A DNA stretch of 43,636 nt from JAPUDQ01 sp964462335 (GCA_964462335.1 CAYWYG010000005.1:1-43636); one strand, 5' to 3'. Shown: positions 22,743 through 30,365, counted from the stretch's first letter. Numbers and translations: made by a program. The notes: generated from the letters alone by a model not told the origin.

Positions 22743-22850
22743 CTATTTCTTTCGACCTCCATCCTCGATCCGCCAGATGAGGCGGACCATCAGCCAACCG
22801 ACAAGGCCGGTTCCGACGAAAAAGATGAAGGGCGTGAAGTTGCTGTACAT
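22743..22850 (-). CDS. Tiny single-helix membrane protein, 35 aa
   Basis: The protein starts MYSNFTPFIFFVGTGLVGWL and ends in a charged RIEDGGRKK tail, so it is one transmembrane segment with a cytosolic basic end. AGGAG (minus strand) lies seven bases before the ATG, and a TTGACT-17-TAATAT promoter lies about 30 bases before the ribosome binding site. Both signals are strong for so short a reading frame. A GC palindrome (TCCGCC...GGCGGA type) forms part of the coding sequence. Function is unknown. Confidence 0.6.
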   Translation of the reverse strand: MYSNFTPFIFFVGTGLVGWLMVRLIWRIEDGGRKK

Positions 22851-22888
22851 TGCAAGCTCCTCATACCAGTGGGCAATGACAATTACGA

Positions 22889-22917
22889 ATATTATCATAT
22901 ATAGACAAATAAGTCAA
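22889..22917 (-). promoter_or_regulatory. Promoter of the 35-aa gene
   Basis: On the minus strand TTGACT (22917-22912), 17 bp, TAATAT (22894-22889). Confidence 0.7.
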
Positions 22918-22937
22918 TACATGCGAAAATGTTACAG

Positions 22938-23597
22938 ATGAGAAAATTCCAAGTGATTACCCTGTTCCCTGAGATGTTTACGGGTGTATTTGAAAATTCC
23001 ATGATGTGGAAGGCGCAGCGCGATGGGATCGTCGAGCTGAGCTGCATCAATCTGCGTGAGTTTGGCCTTGGCCCACGACGAAGTGTCGACGATACACCGT
23101 ATGGCGGCGGTGACGGGATGTTGCTGCGTATCGAGCCGCTGTGGGATGCCGTGACAAAGGCTAAGGAAAATGATCCAGATGCAAAAGTCTTACTCATGAC
23201 TCCAAGAGGGCGTCGCTGGACGCAAGCATTAGCCCAGGACTATGCCACGGCCTCTGATGGCGCTATCTTCATTTGCGGACGCTACGAAGGCTATGACGAG
23301 CGTATCCTCGAGCTGGTCGATGCGCAGATCAGCATCGGTGATTATGTCCTGACAGGTGGTGAGCTGCCCGCCATGACGATCATCGATAGTATTGTGCGCC
23401 TCATCCCTGGAGTCCTCGGTGGCGAGCAGAGTGCAGTGATCGAGAGCTTCTCCGATGGCGCAACGCTTGAATTTCCGCAGTATACCCGCCCAGAGGAGTT
23501 TCGCGGCATGAAAGTACCCGATGTCCTGCTTAGTGGCAACCACGGTGAGATCGCCGCATGGCGACAAGACCACTCGCAAAAAGCAACAAATAACTAA
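22938..23597 (+). CDS. trmD: tRNA (guanine-N1)-methyltransferase TrmD
   Basis: A 219-residue SPOUT methyltransferase making m1G37 in tRNAs with G36G37, which prevents frameshifting. The N-terminus MRKFQVITLFPEMF is typical; the start is set at 22938 because the family begins directly at this motif and not three codons earlier. PYGGGDGMLLRIEP, FICGRYEGYDERI and the trefoil-knot SAM site IGDYVLTGGELPAMTIIDSI (about 132-151) are present. The length is a little below E. coli TrmD (255), with a shortened C-terminal domain. No Shine-Dalgarno sequence is seen. Confidence 0.96.
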   Translation: MRKFQVITLFPEMFTGVFENSMMWKAQRDGIVELSCINLREFGLGPRRSVDDTPYGGGDGMLLRIEPLWDAVTKAKENDPDAKVLLMTPRGRRWTQALAQDYATASDGAIFICGRYEGYDERILELVDAQISIGDYVLTGGELPAMTIIDSIVRLIPGVLGGEQSAVIESFSDGATLEFPQYTRPEEFRGMKVPDVLLSGNHGEIAAWRQDHSQKATNN

Positions 23598-23943
23598 TCC
23601 ATACTACTAAAATCACTACGTAGACTGGTGTGCATAAGGAAAAGAGCAGTCGGGCTGAAGCAGATGTATTCCGCTTGTCTGCGCGACGAGAAAAAACGTA
23701 GTTTTGTCTCACAGAACGAGGGCTTTGCCCGAGTGAAACCGTTAAAGCCCACATAAAAGTGGGCTTTCGTGTTGTGGTGGAGAATGGGCGAACCAATATT
23801 TTTGGTGTTTTTGTTTTTGAATTCGCTTAGTTAGTATCGTACACCCGTGCTGACAAAAGCACAAGGGTTTTATGAGAAAATACAACATTTCACATCATTT
23901 CACGTATCAGAACGGTATAATAGAGATATAACGAGGAGGAAAT
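23598..23943. other. Intergenic DNA with terminator-like hairpins and the sodN promoter
   Basis: No gene is supported. A clean hairpin AAAGCCCAC (23744-23752)/GTGGGCTTT (23759-23767) is likely a terminator. A second weak hairpin with GTGCT/AGCAC lies near 23848-23865 followed by TTTT. TATAAT at 23916-23921 is the probable -10 of sodN. The 23600-23740 part has no recognisable structure. Confidence 0.6.
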
Positions 23944-24339
23944 ATGAAACGATTTGGTACCGTCTATGCACATTGTGATGTCCCGTGTGGCGTCTACGAG
24001 ACAGATACTATGACGCATGCGGCGCACACCTGCCGGGTCATGGTGGAGAAGGCGCTCGCGATTGGTGAGGAGCCAACACCGGATAACGACAACAATTTTA
24101 TCCGCATGGTCATGACCAAAGAGCAGCATGCTGAGCGAGTCAAGCACGAGCTGGCCGTGCTCTGGGGGGACTATTTCAAGCCCGAACATCTCGAGACTCA
24201 TCCCGATCTGCATGACAAAGTTTGGCGGGCGCTGAAAGCGGCCAGTGCCGTCAAACAACACCTCAGCCTTGAAGACTGTGATCAACTAATCACCCAAGTG
24301 CGCGATATCGCCGACATTTTCGTAGCTACAAAACGATAA
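23944..24339 (+). CDS. sodN: Nickel superoxide dismutase
   Basis: A 131-residue NiSOD precursor. The nickel hook HCDVPCGVY starts at residue 10, giving His1, Cys2, Pro5, Cys6 and Tyr9 of the mature enzyme after removal of the propeptide MKRFGTVYA. The rest forms the four-helix bundle (THAAHTCRVMVEKAL, NFIRMVMTKEQHAERVKHEL, LSLEDCDQLITQVRDI). It dismutates superoxide in the cytosol. AGGAGG lies four bases from the ATG, and TATAAT is about 22 bases above that. The maturation peptidase gene follows 58 bases on. The hook residues make the call firm. Confidence 0.95.
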   Translation: MKRFGTVYAHCDVPCGVYETDTMTHAAHTCRVMVEKALAIGEEPTPDNDNNFIRMVMTKEQHAERVKHELAVLWGDYFKPEHLETHPDLHDKVWRALKAASAVKQHLSLEDCDQLITQVRDIADIFVATKR

Positions 24340-24397
24340 ATTCCTGAAAAATGCAAACAATGCTGAACCTTTTTAAGTCATGCAGGGGTTTTATGCC

Positions 24398-25162
24398 ATG
24401 ATATTTTTTCGACGAGTACGAGGCTCTAGTATGAAACCCAGCCTGTATGACGGGGATATTATCATCGGGACAACGCGGTCAACGTGGTGCGTGGGTAACG
24501 TTGTCGTCGCATCGATTGACGGTCGAGAGGTGATCAAACGCGTCACGAAGTGTCAGGGTGAGCGTGTCTGGCTATTGGGCGATAATGCGGCACAGACGAA
24601 CCGCTATGATGGCATAGACGAAAGCGCTATACTAGGGGTCATGAAGGTATCGTTTCCTGCGCGAGCAGTCGACCCGCCGAAATTGCGCCATCCACACGGC
24701 GTGATCTGGGGATTGGTCGCCGCTGCGATCATGATCGGGTTTGCGGTACTGCATCTTTTTCGGATTGATACCTTTGTGCCAGAGCTATCGAAAGCGCTCG
24801 GAGGTGATCGGACGGTGACGCTCTGGGTGGCGAGCGTACTCGTCTCAGCCGAGGTATTCGCGGTGCCATTTCTGCTCAGGATGCGTCTCAGTCTGTTTGC
24901 GCAGTATGTCAGTGGTGCGCTCGGTGTCATAATACCGCTGTTTTGGAGTCTCGTGGCGATCTGGGCATATGGCGTGAGTACAACCACGGCCCAACTGGGT
25001 GAGTTCAAAGAACTACCGAGCAACTGGCTGCTGATCGTCCTCAACATCATATGGCTACTCTACGCTTACGTTACGCTATGGATGCTCGGCTATGACCACC
25101 GCAGCGGTGAGAAGCAGTCGTTTGTGACTCGTTGGCTATCACGGTTGAGTGGTGTGAAATAA
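24398..25162 (+). CDS. sodX: NiSOD maturation peptidase (SodX, S26) fused to a membrane domain
   Basis: A 254-residue protein. Residues 1-90 are an S26 signal-peptidase-like domain: catalytic Ser11 in GSSMKPSLYDGD and Lys47 in REVIKRV, with a LLGDN segment later. SodX enzymes cut the NiSOD propeptide to free the nickel-binding histidine, and the adjacency to sodN supports that role. Residues about 100-240 hold four hydrophobic helices resembling DoxX/MauE-type proteins, which ordinary SodX (about 90-150 aa) lacks. The start is chosen at 24398 because AGGGG lies nine bases upstream; an ATG six codons earlier is possible. Confidence 0.82.
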   Translation: MIFFRRVRGSSMKPSLYDGDIIIGTTRSTWCVGNVVVASIDGREVIKRVTKCQGERVWLLGDNAAQTNRYDGIDESAILGVMKVSFPARAVDPPKLRHPHGVIWGLVAAAIMIGFAVLHLFRIDTFVPELSKALGGDRTVTLWVASVLVSAEVFAVPFLLRMRLSLFAQYVSGALGVIIPLFWSLVAIWAYGVSTTTAQLGEFKELPSNWLLIVLNIIWLLYAYVTLWMLGYDHRSGEKQSFVTRWLSRLSGVK

Positions 25163-25167
25163 ATTGG

Positions 25168-25173
25168 TATAAT
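25168..25173 (+). promoter_or_regulatory. -10 box of tRNA-Gln
   Basis: Extended -10 TGGTATAAT; hexamer at 25168-25173, about 22 bases before the tRNA. Confidence 0.65.
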
Positions 25174-25195
25174 TACCTCTGTTCTTAATAACCAA

Positions 25196-25269
25196 TGGGG
25201 ATTGGCCAAGTGGTAAGGCAACGGGTTCTGGTCCCGTGATCGGGGGTTCGAATCCCTCATCCCCAGCCA
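25196..25269 (+). tRNA. tRNA-Gln (CUG)
   Basis: The acceptor stem is TGGGGAT/ATCCCCA, the anticodon stem ACGGG/CCCGT with loop TTCTGGT and anticodon CTG at 25228-25230, the T loop is TTCGAAT, the discriminator is G73 and CCA is encoded. The last bases CAGCCA are also one arm of a 25-bp palindrome that starts the accessory island. Confidence 0.94.
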
Positions 25270-25315
25270 TAGAAAATATCCCAGACCTGAAGGTCTGGGA
25301 TATTTTCTATGGCTG
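25264..25315. repeat. 25-bp-arm palindrome joined to the tRNA-Gln 3' end
   Basis: Perfect arms 25264-25288 and 25291-25315 (CAGCCATAG... and ...CTATGGCTG) with a 2-base centre. The left arm begins inside the tRNA (CAGCCA). It could act as a tRNA terminator or as an integration scar. Confidence 0.9.
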
Positions 25316-25480
25316 CAAATCCTGAACGAAGCTCGAACCAAGTTCGAGAACGATGTTTGAAGCGGCTCCGCCCGCTGGCGTTGCCAGCGGTACAAACCAA
25401 CCACCTTTTCTGCATGATTTTTGAGATTTCGGCGGGGGTGATTTTTAGAAAATTGTATTTGAAAAGGTGTTTGGTTTGCT
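25265..25480 (+). mobile_element. Left inverted element of the defence island (four hairpins)
   Basis: This roughly 215-bp element reappears in reverse complement at 29072-29288 with high identity. It holds four consecutive hairpins: 25264-25315; CTCGAAC/GTTCGAG at 25332-25348; CCGCTGGC/GCCAGCGG at 25372-25390; and AAACCAACCACCTTTTC at 25394-25410 with GAAAAGGTGTTTGGTTT at 25461-25477 (one mismatch). No protein is encoded. The layout resembles a non-autonomous element. Confidence 0.8.
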
Positions 25481-25581
25481 GTGAAGCTATTACAAAAACA
25501 CCAATTCTTTGGTAATATTATAATGTTGTGTGAAGCTATAATTCTCATACCGCCCATACATTTTAATATTACTATTATAAT

Positions 25582-25776
25582 ATGTTACAGTCAACGAAAA
25601 TAAAGCAGCTCCGAGAGAAAAAAGGATTATCGCAAGAAAAACTTGCGCGTCTTGCTGATGTGTCAAACAATACAATCGTCAATATCGAGTCTGGCAAACA
25701 AACAAACCCAACAATTGAAACCGTGTCAAAGATAGCGAAGGCGCTAGAAATAACGATTGAGGAGATTTTGTTATGA
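25582..25776 (+). CDS. XRE-family HTH regulator (controller-protein-like)
   Basis: A 64-residue single helix-turn-helix protein: IKQLREKKGLSQEKLARLAD, then VSNNTIVNIESGKQTNPTIETVSKIAKAL, a Cro/C1 HTH spanning nearly the whole chain. In this place, ATGA-overlapping the restriction endonuclease, it fits a restriction-modification controller (C) protein that delays nuclease expression. TATAAT-like text lies right at the ATG, so the true promoter is probably further upstream, next to the left inverted element. The DNA is AT-rich. Confidence 0.88.
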   Translation: MLQSTKIKQLREKKGLSQEKLARLADVSNNTIVNIESGKQTNPTIETVSKIAKALEITIEEILL

Positions 25777-26411
25777 CGAACCCACCAAACGGTATATACG
25801 AGCGAATCGCCACCTTAGCTTCTACATATGCCGAAAACCTGAAACGAGTGATGGATGCGCGTGTTATAGAGATGGAGGCTGATGACAACTCTCACTACCT
25901 ACTGTATAGAGTATTAGGTATATCAACGCAGGAAGGAAAGAAAAACGACGAATACCAAAATAAAGGGCGTTTTCTTTATAAATACGCAGGATCTTTCCTC
26001 GAAGAAGCAGCGATTCTTTGTTTTAAGGAAAAGTTCCCTGATGCAAAGAAAGTCACAATTCCTAATAAAATCAGCACTCGTCCAAAAACGTTTGAAATAG
26101 ACTGTCTTATCGACAACGAAGCGATTGAGATTAAGTGGAGAGATGCTACAACAGATGGTGACCATATAACCAAAGAGCACACGCGGGTTCAGAATATTAA
26201 AGACGCAGGCTATAAACCCATCAGAATTATGTTTTACTACCCAAATAGAAAACAAGCTGTAAGGATTCAGCAAACGCTACAGACAATGTACTTGGGTATT
26301 CAGGGAGAGTATTATTTTGGTGAAAGTGCCTGGAAAGTAATCAAAGATAAGACCGGCGTTGACCTGTTGAATATTCTGGAAAGAATTGCGGAGACAAAGA
26401 CAGATGATTAA
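25773..26411 (+). CDS. Type II restriction endonuclease, ApaLI-like
   Basis: A 212-residue PD-(D/E)xK nuclease: Asp110 in TFEIDCLI and Glu119-Ile-Lys121 in EAIEIKWRD form the catalytic set. The following TTDGDHITKEHTR and YKPIRIMFYYPNRKQA segments remind me of the ApaLI-like restriction endonuclease family, though without a search that assignment is tentative; if right, the site could be GTGCAC. Its start overlaps the HTH stop (ATGA) and its stop overlaps the methyltransferase start by 8 bases. Codon use (AGA, AAA-rich) and low GC differ from chromosomal neighbours. Confidence 0.82.
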   Translation: MTNPPNGIYERIATLASTYAENLKRVMDARVIEMEADDNSHYLLYRVLGISTQEGKKNDEYQNKGRFLYKYAGSFLEEAAILCFKEKFPDAKKVTIPNKISTRPKTFEIDCLIDNEAIEIKWRDATTDGDHITKEHTRVQNIKDAGYKPIRIMFYYPNRKQAVRIQQTLQTMYLGIQGEYYFGESAWKVIKDKTGVDLLNILERIAETKTDD

Positions 26412-27609
26412 TGCGGTTCTACATGGAGACTGCTTGAGTAAGCTGAAAACACTTGAAGCTTCATCCGTGGACTTGGTGTACCTTGACCCGCCATTCTTTA
26501 CTCAAAAGAAGCATACCCTCAAAACTCGCGATAATACAAAGACTTACTCTTTTGATGACAGTTGGGATAGTATAGAGAACTACAGAAATTATATAAAAGA
26601 AAGACTGGTGGAATGTAAGCGAACTCTCAAGCCTACCGGTAGTATTTTCTTACATTGCGACAAGACAGCCTCTCACCACCTGCGTATTGCACTAGATGAA
26701 GTATTTGGAGCTTCGAATTTCCAAAGCGAAATAATTTGGAGCTATCGCCGATGGTCAAATTCTAAAAAAGGGCTACTTAACTCTCATCAGGTAATCTTTT
26801 TATACAGTAAAACCACTGATTTCAAATTTAATCAGATTTATAGTGCGTATTCCCCTACGACAAATATAGACCAAATTTTTCAAAAGCGAGTTAGAGACGA
26901 AAACGGAAAAACTAAATACAAAATAAATGAGATAGGCTCAGCAGAACTGATTAATAGTAAGACCGGCGTCCCTCTTTCTGATGTATGGGAAATACCCTAC
27001 CTTAACCCAAAAGCCAAGGAAAGAGTCGGCTACCCTACACAAAAACCAATATTGTTACTTGAGCAAATTATAAAACTTGCTTCTGATGAGGGCGATCTTA
27101 TTCTTGACCCATTTTGCGGAAGCGGCACGACACTTGTCGCCGCAAAACTTCTAGGTAGAAAATACATCGGAGTCGATGTCTCAGAAGAAGCGGTTGTCTT
27201 ATCGAAAGAGCGTTTAGATAACCCTATCAAATCAGAGTCAAATCTAATTAAAAATGGCAAAGATTCATACAGGAATCAAACAAGCGACGTTGTAGAAATA
27301 CTAGAAGCAATCGATGCAGAACCAGTCCAGAGAAATAAAGGGATAGACGGATTTTTAAAGGTCAATGGCACAATGAGGCCTATACCAGTTAGGGTTCAGC
27401 GCCAAAACGAAACTTTTGAAGCCGCCAAGCGACTCCTCCTTAAAGCAATTGGAAAAAACGATTTCAAACAAGCTTTGTTATTAAAGACAAACGAGACAGA
27501 AGAATTATCGCTGTTTGGCACAAGAGAAGATGTTACTGACCCAGTCATAATAGTTGATGATATAAAATTGATACCACAGATAAAAATACAACTGGCTGCT
27601 TTAATTTGA
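26404..27609 (+). CDS. DNA methyltransferase (beta class, N6-Ade or N4-Cyt)
   Basis: A 401-residue site-specific methyltransferase. Motif IV DPPF lies at residues 28-31 and the SAM motif I DPFCGSGTT at about 235-243, in the order IV then I that defines the beta class. The DPPF form favours N6-adenine methylation. A target-recognition and C-terminal region (about 270-401) contains GFLKVNGTMRPIPVRVQ and is not known to me. The start is placed at MINAVLHGD, since that is where the family begins and it gives an 8-base overlap with the nuclease gene. It should protect host DNA from the paired nuclease. Confidence 0.92.
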   Translation: MINAVLHGDCLSKLKTLEASSVDLVYLDPPFFTQKKHTLKTRDNTKTYSFDDSWDSIENYRNYIKERLVECKRTLKPTGSIFLHCDKTASHHLRIALDEVFGASNFQSEIIWSYRRWSNSKKGLLNSHQVIFLYSKTTDFKFNQIYSAYSPTTNIDQIFQKRVRDENGKTKYKINEIGSAELINSKTGVPLSDVWEIPYLNPKAKERVGYPTQKPILLLEQIIKLASDEGDLILDPFCGSGTTLVAAKLLGRKYIGVDVSEEAVVLSKERLDNPIKSESNLIKNGKDSYRNQTSDVVEILEAIDAEPVQRNKGIDGFLKVNGTMRPIPVRVQRQNETFEAAKRLLLKAIGKNDFKQALLLKTNETEELSLFGTREDVTDPVIIVDDIKLIPQIKIQLAALI

Positions 27610-29003
27610 TGTTTATCTCCAAGATTACGATAAAAAACTATCGTCTATTTCCAGCAGATTCAACATTCTCTATCAAAGATATAAATACACCGGACGGCTC
27701 AAATGAAGGCTCTGGCATAAATGTTTTTGTTGGCGAAAATGCGAGCGGTAAAACTTCACTACTAGAGGCGCTTACCCTACCTATGCTAGAGTTCAAATCG
27801 GACAGTTTTTCGATTGACGATATGAACGACCCGAAAGAAAGAGTTGCAATACAAGTTTTCTCTAAAGATAGTTTTGAAGTAGCGAAAACGATGAGCGGCA
27901 GCTTTAGTGCTAAAGGCTTTGAATTCACAGCAGGAGCACGAGCCAGAGACAATAAAACTTATCTGTCTTCTATTATCGTGACTGATCAGCTTTTCATGAA
28001 GAAGGATTCAACACCAAAAGACGGAAGCCCCGATTTACGCCTAAGCGTTAATAATCCATTCAAGGGAAAGCGCTTTAGTGAGAATGATATCGTAATCTTA
28101 GATAAAGGCAGACTCTATCAAACTCGTTCAGGCACTATGAATTCAACTCGTTTTGACCGACTTATGGAAGATTTTAATCACCAGTATATTAAAAATTCTA
28201 CCGATATAACCAATCTCAACGAGAATTTAGATGAAAAGGTTAAAAAGGATAAAGTTGAAAATAAATTTTTAGAATGTGCTATCAAAAAGTTCCATGAAAT
28301 TAGTGGGTCGCAAGTACACCTTGATTTCATCGACAATTATAAACCATTCAAAAACGCTTACTTTGCAAAACGAAAAGATAATAATCAACAGATACAGATT
28401 AGTAATCTCGGCTCTGGTTATGAGATGATTTTTGCGCTTTTTTACTCTTTTTATATGTCTCAGCAAGGGGGTAAACAGCTTATAGTTTTGATTGATGAGC
28501 CAGAGCTCCATTTACACCCAACCCTACAAGAAAAATTCGTTGAATTTTTACTTGAGATTTCAAAAGATGCACAGATATTCTTGACAACACATTCTCCACT
28601 TCTCATCAAGCAACTTGCCTTCAATAACAAAGTTAAAGTGTCTATTCTGAAAGATGGACAAGATGTGTCGGCATTAGCCGACAGAAAATTGTCTTATATA
28701 TCCGCTAATGAAACAAATTTTATCGCTTTCGACTTAGCAACAGGGGAATATCACAACGAGCTCTTTGAGGAATTAAAGTACAATCACGAAAGGTTGACTG
28801 CGGCAAAAAGCATCACGGCATTTGACAATGATTTCTTTGTAATTGAAAAGGGTGAGCCAAAAAATTCACCTAATTTTGGCATTGCCAACCAGGTTAGTGA
28901 ACATACTTTTATTCGCAATCAGATACATCACCAAAAACAAAACGGAAAAACACCTTATGATAAACTCAAAGCCTCAATAGAGAAAATGCGGTCGTTCTTT
29001 TAG
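27609..29003 (+). CDS. AAA/OLD-like ATPase with C-terminal RNxxxH motif
   Basis: A 464-residue RecF/SMC-like ATPase. The N-terminus FISKITIKNYRLF is typical; Walker A GENASGKTS is at about 42-50, a signature-like segment near NLGSGYEM, Walker B LIVLIDEPELHLHP near 292-305, and a THSP switch in TTHSPLLIKQ. The C-terminus is too short for the TOPRIM domain of OLD proteins, but carries RNQIHH at 436-441, which fits the HEPN RNase motif RNxxxH. ATG overlaps the methyltransferase stop by one base. Such ATPases accompany defence systems; a role as second-line abortive-infection effector is inference. Confidence 0.85.
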   Translation: MFISKITIKNYRLFPADSTFSIKDINTPDGSNEGSGINVFVGENASGKTSLLEALTLPMLEFKSDSFSIDDMNDPKERVAIQVFSKDSFEVAKTMSGSFSAKGFEFTAGARARDNKTYLSSIIVTDQLFMKKDSTPKDGSPDLRLSVNNPFKGKRFSENDIVILDKGRLYQTRSGTMNSTRFDRLMEDFNHQYIKNSTDITNLNENLDEKVKKDKVENKFLECAIKKFHEISGSQVHLDFIDNYKPFKNAYFAKRKDNNQQIQISNLGSGYEMIFALFYSFYMSQQGGKQLIVLIDEPELHLHPTLQEKFVEFLLEISKDAQIFLTTHSPLLIKQLAFNNKVKVSILKDGQDVSALADRKLSYISANETNFIAFDLATGEYHNELFEELKYNHERLTAAKSITAFDNDFFVIEKGEPKNSPNFGIANQVSEHTFIRNQIHHQKQNGKTPYDKLKASIEKMRSFF

Positions 29004-29071
29004 GGACGCTTGAGCGCCCCTCTCGGCTTTGTCGAGCGTGGCTCCGCCTGGATTGCTTTAGCAAGACAGTT

Positions 29072-29288
29072 AGTAAACCAACCACGTTTTCAAATACAAT
29101 TTCCTAAAAACTACCCCCGTCGAAATCTCAAAAATAATGCAGAAAAGGTGGTTGGTTTGCACCGCCAGCTACGCTGGCGGGCGGAGCCGCTTCAAACATC
29201 GTTCTCGAACTCGGTTCGAGCTTCGTTCAGGATTTGCAGCCATAGAAAATATCCTAGGTCTTTAGGTCTGGGATATTTTCTATTGTCA
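29072..29288 (-). mobile_element. Right inverted element of the defence island
   Basis: Reverse-complement copy of 25265-25480. AAACCAACCACGTTTTC (29075-29091) and GAAAAGGTGGTTGGTTT (29142-29158), the GCCAGC/GCTGGC hairpin, the CTCGAAC-type hairpin and the ATAGAAAATATCC (29242-29254)/GGATATTTTCTAT (29271-29283) hairpin come in mirrored order. The outermost palindrome is less perfect than on the left, as if recombined. Confidence 0.8.
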
Positions 29289-29384
29289 GTGTTGATTGGG
29301 ATTCAAACGGGATGTCTGCGGTAGACATCCTCGGTACTTTGCGAGATTGATCGAGCAAAGCGAATCCTGTCGGGGCTATAAAAC
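29289..29384 (-). terminator. Intergenic DNA with the corA terminator
   Basis: A hairpin GGATGTCT (near 29310) with AGACATCC encloses GCGG; on the minus strand it follows the corA stop. A second weak stem (TTTGCGAGATTGATCGAGCAAAG) lies closer to corA. No gene is seen. Confidence 0.45.
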
Positions 29385-30307
29385 TTATTGTCGCTTGCGC
29401 AAAAAGTAGTAGGCGAGTGAGAGGCTGATAAGGACGCTGGTGCCAGCGATAGCCCAAAAGGTGTAGGGCGAGTTTACGTCGCCAGGAATATTGACATTCA
29501 TACCAAAGAGTCCGGCCATCATCGTGGGGATGGTGAGGGCAAGCGTGATGACGGTGAGCAGCCGAATGGTTTCGTTGAGCCGTGCGTCCATGACGGCGCG
29601 GTAGCTATCGCGGACATTAGTGATGGTGCGAAGCAAGCTCTTGCAGCGGACGATGACCTGTTCGAGATCAACTGATAGGTCTTCGATAAGATCGCGGTCA
29701 TCATCGGTTAGTTTGATGAGCTTGCCATTTAGTAACTTTTCAGTTGCTGTATTGGCAGGGATGAGGGCGTCGAGATAATCGTTCAGTTTGCGCTCGAATT
29801 CGACAATTGTTGCGATGTCTTTTGATCCCAGCCTGCCGACGTCGGCGGTGACGGCACGTGTCTCTCGGTTGATGGCCGAGACTCTAGAATAGTACTGTTG
29901 TGATATCATATCAAGCATCAGGAGCAAGAGCTGCGTACGGGCAGATGTGACAAGGTGTGTACGCTCGATAAATGGCTGCCATAGCCGTCCCAGTGAGTCT
30001 CGGCTGAGGGTGATGAGGTGATTTTCAGTGAGCGCAAACATGATAGGCGTTGTGAAACTATTAAACTCATCACCGACGTCGGGCACTCGAGTGATAAAAT
30101 ACACGACATGGTCGTCTTGTTCGACGCGCGGCACCTCGTGTGGGTCGCGAGGGCGTCAGTGATGATGTCAGCATCGAGTCCAAGCGCCACGAGAGCACCG
30201 ATCTCATTTTCGGTAGGTTTTTCGCAACGCACCCACGAATCTTTGGCGAGTTTTTTCTTTGTCACGATAGGTGTGCCAGCTGAGTGTGATACGAGATAAT
30301 GAATCAT
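29385..30307 (-). pseudogene. corA: CorA-family magnesium transporter, frameshifted
   Basis: The C-terminal 249 codons (29385-30134) encode a CorA protein: coiled stalk helices, then the pore motif FGMNV in the first of two C-terminal transmembrane segments and a short second helix ending LRKRQ. The N-terminus lies in another frame from 30307 (MIHYLVSHSAGTPIVTKKK...DIITDALATH). Removing two bases at the GTGTG run (plus strand 30139-30143) would join them as DALATHEVPRVEQDD, the usual CorA text. Either the gene is broken, it is a sequencing error in a dinucleotide run, or frameshifting occurs. It is listed as a pseudogene for that reason. Confidence 0.8.
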
Positions 30308-30359
30308 ATCACCACTATATCAGATGAAAACAGAATAGGTGTTGGCGTAGCATAAGTGA

Positions 30360-30365
30360 TATAAT
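30360..30365 (+). promoter_or_regulatory. Extended -10 box upstream of the 30377 gene
   Basis: TGATATAAT, hexamer 30360-30365, eleven bases before the ATG; very short leader expected. Confidence 0.55.

Noticed and set aside
22618..22941. 107-residue plus-strand frame upstream of trmD
   Set aside because: It covers the hairpin-rich non-coding region and runs opposite to the well-signalled 35-residue gene.
25090..25557. 155-residue minus-strand frame across tRNA-Gln
   Set aside because: It runs through a tRNA gene and the hairpin element; these are structural, non-coding features.
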